Source: Pseudomonadota bacterium (GTDB taxonomy: Bacteria > Pseudomonadota > Gammaproteobacteria > Burkholderiales > Burkholderiaceae_C). From it: DNA of 8,186 nt. The DNA lies in contig JAFAGF010000285.1 of NCBI GenBank assembly GCA_023422975.1, forward strand, positions 1 through 8,186, written 5' to 3'. Position 1 is the first letter of the stretch; each line of letters starts with the position of its first letter. Of the stretch, positions 1 to 5,638 are shown one piece after another. Under the pieces are notes generated by a model. It searched no databases. It saw only the letters and a list, made by a program, of their open reading frames with translations, and was not told where the DNA came from. Made by a program: the position numbers and the translations under genes.

Positions 1-207
1 GTGGTGCTGCCGATTGTGCTGAACCTGGTGCTGCCCGCGCTGGCGGGCCTGTTTGGCATGCACATCTCCACCGCCGGCATCTCGCACGCGGAATTCATCA
101 TCTTTGGCGCGCTGATCGTCTGGTTCCTGATTGTGGAGCCACACGGCATTGCCAAGCTGTGGTCCACCGGCAAACAAAAGATGCGCGTGTGGCCTTTCCC
201 GCACTGA
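1..207 (+). CDS. LivM-type ABC transporter permease, C-terminal end (5' partial)
   Basis: This is the last 68 residues of an inner-membrane permease of the branched-chain amino acid (HAAT/Liv) ABC family, ending at TGA 205-207. Two hydrophobic stretches are visible, about residues 1-18 (VLPIVLNLVLPALAGLFG) and 31-46 (EFIIFGALIVWFLIVE). The short cytoplasmic tail carries EPHGIAKLW and ends WPFPH. The E-P-x-G-(I/L)-A motif after the last membrane helix is typical of LivM C-termini. LivM forms the transport channel with LivH, whose gene would lie upstream, outside the window. The GTG at base 1 is an internal Val codon, not a start. The two binding-protein genes, the LivF-type ATPase and the ligase follow on the same strand and probably belong to the same operon. 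Assignment to LivM rather than LivH rests on the tail motif and on position before the binding protein, so it is likely but not certain. Confidence 0.85.
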   Translation: MVLPIVLNLVLPALAGLFGMHISTAGISHAEFIIFGALIVWFLIVEPHGIAKLWSTGKQKMRVWPFPH

Positions 208-229
208 GCCCAGATTCCATTAAAAAAAG

Positions 230-311
230 TAGCTACCAGCGCTTGTCAAACCACAGCTTCAGCATCAAAAACATCTGAAGCCCTGTATTGGCAAGCACCA
301 ACAGCTCTCAT
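230..311. repeat. Composite, degenerate copy of a Comamonadaceae-type intergenic repeat
   Basis: The arm at 230-245 (TAGCTACCAGCGCTTG) matches 13 of 16 bases of the reverse complement of 3206-3221. The arm at 292-311 (CAAGCACCAACAGCT, then CTCAT) is a direct-orientation match to the same half-repeat at 3206-3226, with two transitions and a 2-nt gap. Two copies of one half-element therefore face each other around about 46 bp. Between them lies a hairpin at 253-286: ACAG+CTTCAG paired with CTGAAG+CTGT, a 2-nt bulge and a 12-nt loop. The structure sits in the 143-bp gap between the permease gene and the first binding-protein gene. Function is unknown. Confidence 0.55.
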
Positions 312-350
312 TTCAAGCGTCATCACTTTTACAACGAGGAGACATTCACC

Positions 351-1667
351 ATGCATATGCAACGTCTGATTCTGGGTGCCACGCTGGCGGCAGCGGGTGC
401 GGGCTTTATGTCCAGCGCCGCCGCACAGGCTGCGGAGCAGTTCTTTCCCCAACTGACCTACCGCACCGGCGCGTACGCGGCCTACGGTATTCCATGGTCC
501 AACGGCAAGGTGGACTACATCAAGATGATCAACGCCCGCGACGGCGGCGTGAATGGCGTCAAGCTGACGTTTGAAGAGTGCGAAACCGCCTACGCCACCG
601 ACCGCGGCGTGGAGTGCTACGAGCGCCTGAAAACCCGCCCCGGTGTGGCCCTGGTCGAGCCGTTGGCCACCGGCATCACCTTTGCGCTGACCGAAAAAGC
701 GCCCGTGGACAAGATTCCATTGATGACGCAGGGCTACGGCCTGTCCATCTCGCAGGACGGCAACGCCTTCCAGTGGAACTTCCCCTTCCTGGGCAGCTAC
801 TGGACGGGGGCGGACATCCTGATCCAGCACCTGGGCAAGCAAGCCGGCGGCCTGGACAAACTCAAGGGCAAGAAGATTGCCTATGTCTACCACGACAGCC
901 CGTTTGGCAAGGACGCCATCCCCCTGCTGGAAAAGCGCGCACAGATGCACGGTTTCACGCTGCAGCTGATGCCCGTGACAGCGCCCGGCGTGGAGCAGAA
1001 GTCCACCTGGCTGCAAGTACGCCAGAACCGCCCCGACTACCTGCTGCTGTGGGGCTGGGGCGTGATGAACACCACCGCACTGAAGGAAGCCCAGGCCACC
1101 GGCTTCCCCCGCGACAAGATGTACAGCGTGTGGTGGGGCGGCACCGAGCCGGCAGTGCGTGACGTGGGCGAAGGCGCCAAGGGATTCAACGCCCTGTCGC
1201 TGTACACCCACGGCACCCAATCCAAGGTGATGCAAGACATACTCAAACATGTGCACGACGCCAAGCAAGGCACGGGCGAGCGCAAGGAAGTGGGCGAAGT
1301 GCTGTATGTGCACGGCGTCATCACCCAGATGCTGGCCATTGAAGCCGTGCGCATCGCGCAAGAGAAGTTTGGCAAAGGCAAGGTCATGACCGGCGAGCAA
1401 GTGCGCTGGGGCATGGAGAACCTGAAGCTGGACGCCAACCGCCTCAAAGAGCTGGGCTTTGACGGCGTGATGCAGCCGCTGGCCACCAGCTGCAGCAACC
1501 ACATGGGTTCGAGCAGCGCCCGCGTCTACGCCTGGGATGGCAAGGACTGGAAATACACCTCGGACTGGTACCAGGCCGACAAGGGTGTGATCGACCCACT
1601 GGTCAAGGAGCATGGCGATAAATATTTGGCGGAAAAGAAGCTTTCCCGCCGCACCGACTGCAAGTAA
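351..1667 (+). CDS. Liv/HAAT-type ABC transporter periplasmic binding protein (first of two tandem paralogues)
   Basis: This 438-aa solute-binding protein belongs to the LivK-like (Peripla_BP_6, type 1 periplasmic fold) family. It would capture a substrate in the periplasm and deliver it to the LivH/LivM channel. An N-terminal signal peptide is clear: a short basic start (MHMQR), a hydrophobic Ala/Gly-rich core, and cleavage near AAAQAA (residues 23-28). Family-like segments follow: YRTGAYAAYGIPW (37-49), EECETAY (75-81), ATGITFALTEKAP, KGKKIAYVYHDSPFGK, PVTAPGVEQKSTWLQVRQ, EAQATGFPR and WWGG. Four Cys (77, 89, 381, 437) match the positions in the next gene; 77/89 likely pair as in LIV-binding proteins. 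The start at 351 follows AGGAG (337-341) by 9 nt; the in-frame ATG at 357 is spaced less well. The frame is open further upstream, but that would put extra residues before the signal peptide. Usual family length is about 370-440. Ligand unknown; a hydrophobic or aromatic acid is possible given the ligase downstream. Confidence 0.93.
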   Translation: MHMQRLILGATLAAAGAGFMSSAAAQAAEQFFPQLTYRTGAYAAYGIPWSNGKVDYIKMINARDGGVNGVKLTFEECETAYATDRGVECYERLKTRPGVALVEPLATGITFALTEKAPVDKIPLMTQGYGLSISQDGNAFQWNFPFLGSYWTGADILIQHLGKQAGGLDKLKGKKIAYVYHDSPFGKDAIPLLEKRAQMHGFTLQLMPVTAPGVEQKSTWLQVRQNRPDYLLLWGWGVMNTTALKEAQATGFPRDKMYSVWWGGTEPAVRDVGEGAKGFNALSLYTHGTQSKVMQDILKHVHDAKQGTGERKEVGEVLYVHGVITQMLAIEAVRIAQEKFGKGKVMTGEQVRWGMENLKLDANRLKELGFDGVMQPLATSCSNHMGSSSARVYAWDGKDWKYTSDWYQADKGVIDPLVKEHGDKYLAEKKLSRRTDCK

Positions 1668-1675
1668 GAGCCTCG

Positions 1676-1715
1676 TGCACCACCCAGCCAGCCACAGAGC
1701 CGGCGGGTGCGTGCA
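1676..1715 (+). promoter_or_regulatory. Stem-loop just after the first binding-protein gene
   Basis: TGCAC+CACCC (1676-1685) pairs with GGGTG+C+GTGCA (1705-1715), giving a 10-bp stem with one bulged C and a 19-nt loop that can pair further (GCC/GGC). It begins 8 nt after the stop codon and has no T-run, so it is not a classical terminator. By analogy with hairpins after other binding-protein genes it may protect the upstream mRNA from 3' decay or reduce read-through. That role is inference. Confidence 0.5.
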
Positions 1716-1734
1716 GCAACTCTGCGCAGAAGCC

Positions 1735-1764
1735 ATGGCGTGTGCACGGGGGTGTGCATGCCAT
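1735..1764 (+). promoter_or_regulatory. Imperfect stem-loop / dyad before the second binding-protein gene
   Basis: ATGGC (1735-1739) pairs with GCCAT (1760-1764), and inside it TGCAC (1743-1747) pairs with GTGCA (1754-1758) around a G-rich 6-nt loop. It lies about 30 nt before the ribosome binding site AGGAG (1793-1797). The core TGCACGGGGGTG recurs at 5654-5665, upstream of the TctC gene. It could be an RNA hairpin or a DNA operator; nothing in the sequence decides between them. Confidence 0.35.
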
Positions 1765-1803
1765 GTTTACCCCCGAGCGTTTCATCCACCACAGGAGACA
1801 AGC

Positions 1804-3111
1804 ATGAAACTCAACCATCTGACAGCGGCCACCTTGCTCGCATTGACGGGTATGGGCTTTGCCACCAGCGCAGCAGCGCAGGTGCAGGAACAATTTGTGC
1901 CTCTGCTTTCGTACCGTACGGGCCAGTTCGCCCCCTTGGGTATTCCATGGGGCGACGGCAAGCTGGACTACCTCAAGCTGGTCAATGCCAAAGGCGGTAT
2001 CAATGGCGTGAAAATCGCCTATGAAGAGTGCGAAACGGCTTACGACACCAGCCGTGGGGTGGAATGCTATGAACGCTTGAAGGGCAAAGGCGGCGGTGCC
2101 GCAGGCTTTGACACCCAGTCCACCGGTATCACCTTTGCCGTAACCGAGAAGGCCCCCATCGACAAAATCTCCGTGGTCACACCGGGCTATGGTCTGTCGC
2201 AGTCGGTGGATGGCAAAGTGTTCGAGTGGAACTTCCCGCTGCTGGGCACGTACTGGACAGCGGCCGACTCCATCGTGCAAGACATCTTGAAGAAAGAAAA
2301 AGGCAGCCTCAAAGGCAAGAAGATTGCCTTGGTCTACCACGACTCGCCCTACGGCAAAGAACCTATTCCACTGCTGCAAAAGCGTGCCGCCAAAGAAGGT
2401 TTTGAGCTGAGCCTGCTGCCAGTGACCGCACCCGGCGTAGAGCAAAAAGCCACCTGGCTACAAATCCGCCAGGGCCGCCCCGACTACGTGATTCTGTGGT
2501 CTGCCGGTGTGATGACGCCCACGGCCATCCGCGAAGCGCAGGCCACCGGTTTCCCGCGCGAGAAGATGTACGCCATCTGGTGGGGCGGCTCGGACCACGA
2601 CGTCAAGGGCATTGACGGCGCCAAGGGCTACAACACCGTCACCATCCACAACACCGCCGAGCACGACAAGGTGCACGACGAAGTCAAGGCCATGCTCTAT
2701 GACAAGGGCCAAGGTGCTGCCAGCGACGCCAAGGAACTGGGCGCACTGGCCCACACGCGCGGCATGATGATTGCCATGCTGCAGGTGGAAGGCATTCGCG
2801 CCGCGCAAGAAAAATATGGCAAGGGCAAGGTGATGACGCCCGAGCAAATCCGCTGGGGCATGGAGAACCTGAACCTGACGCAGGAGCGCCTGAACGAGCT
2901 GGGCTTCGGCAAGATCTTGCGCCCCTTCAAAACCAGCTGCTCCAACCACCTGGGCACCGACTGGGCACGCATTGCACAGTGGAACGGCAGCAAGTGGAAC
3001 GTGACGTCCGACTGGTACCAAGCCGACAAGACCTTGATCGACCCGTTGGTCAAGGAGTACGCCGACAAATACGCCAAGGATAAGAACATCCAGGTGCGCA
3101 GCTGCAGCTAA
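1804..3111 (+). CDS. Liv/HAAT-type ABC transporter periplasmic binding protein (second tandem paralogue)
   Basis: This 435-aa binding protein aligns with the preceding one along its whole length, at roughly 60% identity by eye. The signal peptide is MKLNHLTAATLLALTGMGFATSAAAQ with cleavage near AAA-Q. Shared blocks include YRTG, GIPWGDGK, EECETAY, RGVECYERLK, STGITFAVTEKAP, KGKKIALVYHDSPYGK, PVTAPGVEQKATWLQIRQ, EAQATGFPR, WWGG, GKGKVMT, IRWGMENL, TSCSNH, TSDWYQADK and IDPLVKEY. Cys 76, 88, 379 and 434 are conserved. Differences cluster in short stretches that may line the ligand cleft: VVTPGYG against LMTQGYG, WSAGVMTPT against WGWGVMNTT, and SDHDVKGIDG against TEPAVRDVGEG. The start at 1804 follows AGGAG (1793-1797) by 6 nt. 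The 136-bp gap from the first copy suggests tandem duplication and co-transcription. Two receptors could feed one channel with different ligands or affinities; that is inferred. Confidence 0.93.
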   Translation: MKLNHLTAATLLALTGMGFATSAAAQVQEQFVPLLSYRTGQFAPLGIPWGDGKLDYLKLVNAKGGINGVKIAYEECETAYDTSRGVECYERLKGKGGGAAGFDTQSTGITFAVTEKAPIDKISVVTPGYGLSQSVDGKVFEWNFPLLGTYWTAADSIVQDILKKEKGSLKGKKIALVYHDSPYGKEPIPLLQKRAAKEGFELSLLPVTAPGVEQKATWLQIRQGRPDYVILWSAGVMTPTAIREAQATGFPREKMYAIWWGGSDHDVKGIDGAKGYNTVTIHNTAEHDKVHDEVKAMLYDKGQGAASDAKELGALAHTRGMMIAMLQVEGIRAAQEKYGKGKVMTPEQIRWGMENLNLTQERLNELGFGKILRPFKTSCSNHLGTDWARIAQWNGSKWNVTSDWYQADKTLIDPLVKEYADKYAKDKNIQVRSCS

Positions 3112-3126
3112 GCCCTGCAGCCCCAT

Positions 3127-3165
3127 CCCTGTTTGCAGCACAGGCCACTGTGCTGCAAACAAGGG
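3127..3165 (+). promoter_or_regulatory. Strong stem-loop after the second binding-protein gene
   Basis: TGTTTGCAGCACAG (3130-3143) pairs perfectly with CTGTGCTGCAAACA (3148-3161) across a GCCA tetraloop. The stem can be extended by CCC/GGG past one bulged A. This 14-bp perfect stem begins 15-18 nt after the stop codon and is followed only by TTAGTTT, a weak T-tract. The likely role is partial termination or a barrier to 3' exonucleases, so that the binding protein is made in excess over the ATPase encoded next. The structure is seen; the role is inferred. Confidence 0.65.
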
Positions 3166-3176
3166 GTTAGTTTCAC

Positions 3177-3227
3177 AAAGAAAAATGACTCTAGCGCTTA
3201 TACAGCAAGCGCTAACAGCTATCTCAA
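3177..3227. repeat. Comamonadaceae-type intergenic palindromic repeat
   Basis: The core is a perfect 8-bp inverted repeat, TAGCGCTT (3192-3199) and AAGCGCTA (3207-3214), with spacer ATACAGC. An A-rich lead precedes it (AAAGAAAAATGACTC) and ACAGCTATCTCAATT follows. I recognise this arrangement (A-rich, AGCGCTTAT, AAGCGCT, AGCAGCTAT) as a short dispersed intergenic element common in Acidovorax/Polaromonas/Rhodoferax genomes. The recognition is from memory. The copy lies between the second binding-protein gene and the ATPase gene and ends just before the ATPase start region. Confidence 0.65.
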
Positions 3228-3237
3228 TTGATGAATC

Positions 3238-3243
3238 AGGTGA
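3238..3243 (+). promoter_or_regulatory. Ribosome binding site that decides the ATPase start
   Basis: AGGTGA at 3238-3243 lies 5 nt before ATG 3249. The alternative in-frame starts at 3228 (TTG) and 3231 (ATG) have only repeat-derived sequence ahead of them, with no purine-rich Shine-Dalgarno match. Confidence 0.6.
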
Positions 3244-3248
3244 TTGGC

Positions 3249-4088
3249 ATGACCGAAACCCACAACCCTTCTTCCATTTCTGCCGCGGCGACCCCTTTGG
3301 TGGAAGTCAATGGCATTGAGGTCATCTACAACCACGTGATTCTGGTGCTCAAAGGCGTCTCCCTGCAGGTTCCACACCAAAGCATCGTGGCCCTGCTGGG
3401 TGGCAATGGCGCGGGCAAAACCACCACGCTGCGCGCTATTTCCAACCTGCTCAAGGGCGAGCGCGGTGAAGTCACCAAAGGCGGCATCACGCTGGAAGGT
3501 GAGCAAATTGCCAACCTCTCGCCCGCCGAGCTGGTCAAACGCGGCGTGGTGCAGGTCATGGAAGGGCGCCACTGCTTTGCCCACCTGACGATCGAAGAAA
3601 ACCTGATGACCGGCAGCTACACGCGCACCGACAAGGGCGAGATCGCCGCCAACTTGGAGAAGGTCTATACCTACTTTCCCCGCCTGAAAACGCGCCGCAC
3701 CAGCCAGGCCGCGTATACATCAGGCGGTGAGCAGCAAATGTGCGCCATTGGCCGCGCGCTAATGAGCAACCCGCGCATGGTGCTGCTCGATGAGCCATCG
3801 ATGGGCCTGGCCCCACAAATCGTGGACGAGGTGTTTCACATCGTCAAAGACCTCAACAGCAAGGAAAAAGTCACCTTCTTGTTGGCCGAGCAAAACACCA
3901 ATATGGCACTGAAGTACGCCGACTATGGCTACATCATGGAAAGTGGCCGCATTGTGATGGACGGCAAGGCCAGTGACCTGGCCAACAACGAAGACGTCAA
4001 AGAGTTTTATCTGGGCGTGGGCGGCAGCGAGCGCAAGAGCTTCCGCGACGTCAAGAGCTACAAGCGCCGCAAACGCTGGTTGGCCTGA
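3249..4088 (+). CDS. LivF-type ABC transporter ATP-binding protein
   Basis: This 279-aa cytoplasmic ATPase would power the Liv-type importer. Walker A is GGNGAGKTT (residues 51-59, K57). The signature is TSGGEQQ (S158-Q163), with Thr in place of the usual Leu. Walker B is MVLLDEP, with D181 and the catalytic base E182. The switch region reads LLAEQN, with Gln215 where many ABC proteins have the H-loop His; LivF proteins normally have EQN here. The body matches LivF (about 235-240 aa), but a C-terminal tail of some 20 residues (SERKSFRDVKSYKRRKRWLA) is extra and strongly basic. I recall similar tails in homologues paired with PaaK-like ligases. The start at 3249 is chosen for its Shine-Dalgarno site. 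The ligase gene follows after 68 nt. The LivG partner ATPase is not in the window and is presumably encoded upstream. Confidence 0.93.
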   Translation: MTETHNPSSISAAATPLVEVNGIEVIYNHVILVLKGVSLQVPHQSIVALLGGNGAGKTTTLRAISNLLKGERGEVTKGGITLEGEQIANLSPAELVKRGVVQVMEGRHCFAHLTIEENLMTGSYTRTDKGEIAANLEKVYTYFPRLKTRRTSQAAYTSGGEQQMCAIGRALMSNPRMVLLDEPSMGLAPQIVDEVFHIVKDLNSKEKVTFLLAEQNTNMALKYADYGYIMESGRIVMDGKASDLANNEDVKEFYLGVGGSERKSFRDVKSYKRRKRWLA

Positions 4089-4112
4089 TTGCACACCGTT
4101 TGATATTCACGC

Positions 4113-4139
4113 ACTGCGGCGCACGTACTGCACCGCAGT
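4113..4139 (+). promoter_or_regulatory. Stem-loop between the ATPase and ligase genes
   Basis: ACTGCGG (4113-4119) pairs with CCGCAGT (4133-4139) over a 13-nt loop. It ends just before the purine-rich AGAGGGAG (4141-4148) that serves as ribosome binding site for the ligase at 4157. It may affect access to that site. No T-tract follows, so it is not an intrinsic terminator. Confidence 0.35.
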
Positions 4140-4156
4140 CAGAGGGAGCACACCAC

Positions 4157-5404
4157 ATGTCCGCGCATTACGACGCACTGGAAACACGTTCACCACAGGC
4201 CCGCGAAGCCGCATTGATGGCGGCCCTGCCCGTACAAATTGCGCATGCACAATCGCATTCGCCCGCATTTACCCAGATCTTGGCAGGGGTTGATGCCGCA
4301 CGCATAAACACCCGCGCAGCTTTGGCACAGCTGCCTGTGACGCGCAAATACGAGCTGCTGGCCCAGCAGCAGGCCCAGCGTGCCAGCACGCCTTTTGGCG
4401 GCTTCAACACGCAGGCCTTTGGCCCTCACATGCCGCGCGTGTTTGCCAGCCCAGGCACCATTTACGAGCCCGAAGGTGCGCGCCCCGATTACTGGCGCAT
4501 GGCACGTGCCATTTACGCCGCCGGCTTTCGTGCGGGCGAGCTGGTACACAACTGCTTTAGCTACCACTTTGTGCCTGCGGGCTCCATGATGGAAACGGGC
4601 GCGCACGCCATCGGCTGCACCGTATTTCCCGGCGGCACCGGCCAGACGGAGCAGCAAGTGCAAGCCATGGCCGAGCTGCGCCCTGCGGGTTATATCGGCA
4701 CACCAAGCTTTCTCAAGCTGATTGTGGAAAAAGCCCAGAGCCTTGGCGTTGCACTGCCCAGCGTGCGCAAAGCGCTGGTCAGCGGCGAAGCCTTTCCCCC
4801 GTCTTTGCGCGGCTGGCTGCGTGCACAGGGCATTGAAGGCTATCAGTGCTACGCCACCGCAGACTTGGGCCTGATTGCCTATGAAACCGAAGCCCGCGAA
4901 GGCCTGGTGCTGGACGAGGGCGTCATCGTCGAAATCGTACGCCCCGGCACGGGCGATCCGGTGCCTGAAGGCGAAGTGGGCGAACTGGTGATCACCAGCC
5001 TCAACCCCGACTACCCCTTGGTTCGCTTTGGCACCGGCGATCTGTCCGCCATCCTGCCCGGCACCTGCCCCACAGGCCGCACCAACCAGCGCATCAAAGG
5101 CTGGCTGGGCCGCGCCGACCAGACCACCAAGGTGCGCGGCATGTTTGTGCACCCCGGCCAAGTCTCTGAAGTGGCCAAGCGCTTTCCGCAAATTGACAAA
5201 GCCCGCTTGGTGGTCAGCGGCGAGATGGCCAGCGACACCATGACCTTGCTGGTGGAAAGCCAGGAAACATCGGCGGGGCTGGCACAGCTGATCGGAGAAG
5301 CCGTGCGCGATGTCACCAAATTGCGCGCCGAGATTCAACTGGTTGCTCCCGGCAGCCTTCCCAACGACGGCAAGGTCATTGAGGACGCCAGAAGTTACTC
5401 TTAA
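4157..5404 (+). CDS. Phenylacetate-CoA ligase (PaaK)-like AMP-binding protein
   Basis: This 415-aa protein belongs to the PaaK-like branch (COG1541 type) of adenylate-forming enzymes. These activate a carboxylate with ATP to an acyl-AMP and then transfer it to CoA. Visible motifs: FASPGTIYEPEG (96-107) at the P-loop position, YATADLG (232-238) as the A5 motif, RFGTGDL (290-296) as A7 with Asp295, GRADQTTKVRG (318-328) as the hinge/A8 motif, and LPNDGK with the likely catalytic Lys406 near the C-terminus. Length is slightly below classical PaaK (about 430-440). The P-loop lacks the usual (S/T)SGTTG series, although the later motifs look intact; I recall related Liv-operon ligases with the same feature. 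The start at 4157 follows AGGGAG by 8 nt; the in-frame ATG at 4100 lacks such a site. Position at the end of the transporter operon suggests it acts on the imported acid. Substrate not identifiable. Confidence 0.85.
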   Translation: MSAHYDALETRSPQAREAALMAALPVQIAHAQSHSPAFTQILAGVDAARINTRAALAQLPVTRKYELLAQQQAQRASTPFGGFNTQAFGPHMPRVFASPGTIYEPEGARPDYWRMARAIYAAGFRAGELVHNCFSYHFVPAGSMMETGAHAIGCTVFPGGTGQTEQQVQAMAELRPAGYIGTPSFLKLIVEKAQSLGVALPSVRKALVSGEAFPPSLRGWLRAQGIEGYQCYATADLGLIAYETEAREGLVLDEGVIVEIVRPGTGDPVPEGEVGELVITSLNPDYPLVRFGTGDLSAILPGTCPTGRTNQRIKGWLGRADQTTKVRGMFVHPGQVSEVAKRFPQIDKARLVVSGEMASDTMTLLVESQETSAGLAQLIGEAVRDVTKLRAEIQLVAPGSLPNDGKVIEDARSYS

Positions 5405-5423
5405 TTTCACATAACAAAAAGTG

Positions 5424-5451
5424 GGTTGCGCCATACAAAAAATGGCCAACC
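5424..5451 (+). terminator. Stem-loop after the ligase gene, possible operon terminator
   Basis: GGTTG+C+GCCAT (5424-5434) pairs with ATGGC+CAACC (5442-5451), a 10-bp stem with one bulged C and an ACAAAAA loop. It starts 19 nt after the ligase stop codon. Only TTT follows before G, but an A-run (5416-5420) precedes the stem. It is the best candidate for the end of the Liv operon transcript, although as an intrinsic terminator it is weak. Confidence 0.45.
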
Positions 5452-5560
5452 TTTGCGGAAAATGTCATCGCCAAAACATACCAAAGACAATTGAAAGTTT
5501 ATTTTTCTCAAAAGACAAAACAACAAAAATAAAAACTTTTATAGATTTTTGGCGTTTTTT

Positions 5561-5587
5561 ATCGCAAAAATTTCCGGAAATAGCGAT
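5561..5587. promoter_or_regulatory. Palindrome in the AT-rich region
   Basis: ATTTCCGGAAAT (5570-5581) is a perfect 12-bp palindrome. It is flanked by ATCGC (5561-5565) and GCGAT (5583-5587), which are also complementary, with unequal spacers of AAAA and A. The symmetry would suit a dimeric DNA-binding regulator. An RNA hairpin with a CCGG loop is the alternative. No regulator family is recognised. Confidence 0.3.
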
Positions 5588-5638
5588 TCACAGCTTTTTG
5601 ACCTAAAGCAAGCAATTTCCTTTCTTAGAATTTTTCTC

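Noticed and set aside
1..3. GTG at the first base as a start codon
   Set aside because: It is within a permease C-terminus. The preceding membrane helices must be encoded upstream of the window, so it is an internal Val codon.
246..1736. A 496-aa open frame on the - strand opposite the first binding-protein gene
   Set aside because: It is antisense to a clear gene with signal peptide and family motifs. Its translation is rich in His, Val, Leu and Gly without recognisable domains, as expected from codon bias in GC-rich DNA. No ribosome binding site was identified for it.
1603..3162. Open frames of 280 and 234 aa on the - strand opposite the second binding-protein gene
   Set aside because: Same reason: shadows of a well-supported gene. 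Their repeating patterns mirror the antisense frame of the first paralogue because the + strand genes are homologous.
4100..4156. ATG 4100 as the ligase start, giving 19 more residues
   Set aside because: The extra segment is Cys/Arg-rich and unlike the family, it runs through a stem-loop, and ATG 4157 has a better spaced ribosome binding site (AGGGAG).
4190..5449. A 419-aa open frame on the - strand opposite the ligase gene
   Set aside because: The ligase on the + strand has ordered adenylation motifs and a ribosome binding site. The antisense product has no recognisable motif.
5421..5606. A 61-aa frame in the AT-rich gap containing CGKCH, which looks like a haem-c binding motif
   Set aside because: There is no signal peptide, which a c-type cytochrome needs, and no ribosome binding site. 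The possible starts lie within or at the edge of the stem-loop at 5424-5451, and the rest is Lys/Phe-rich as expected from AT-rich DNA. CxxCH is probably chance.
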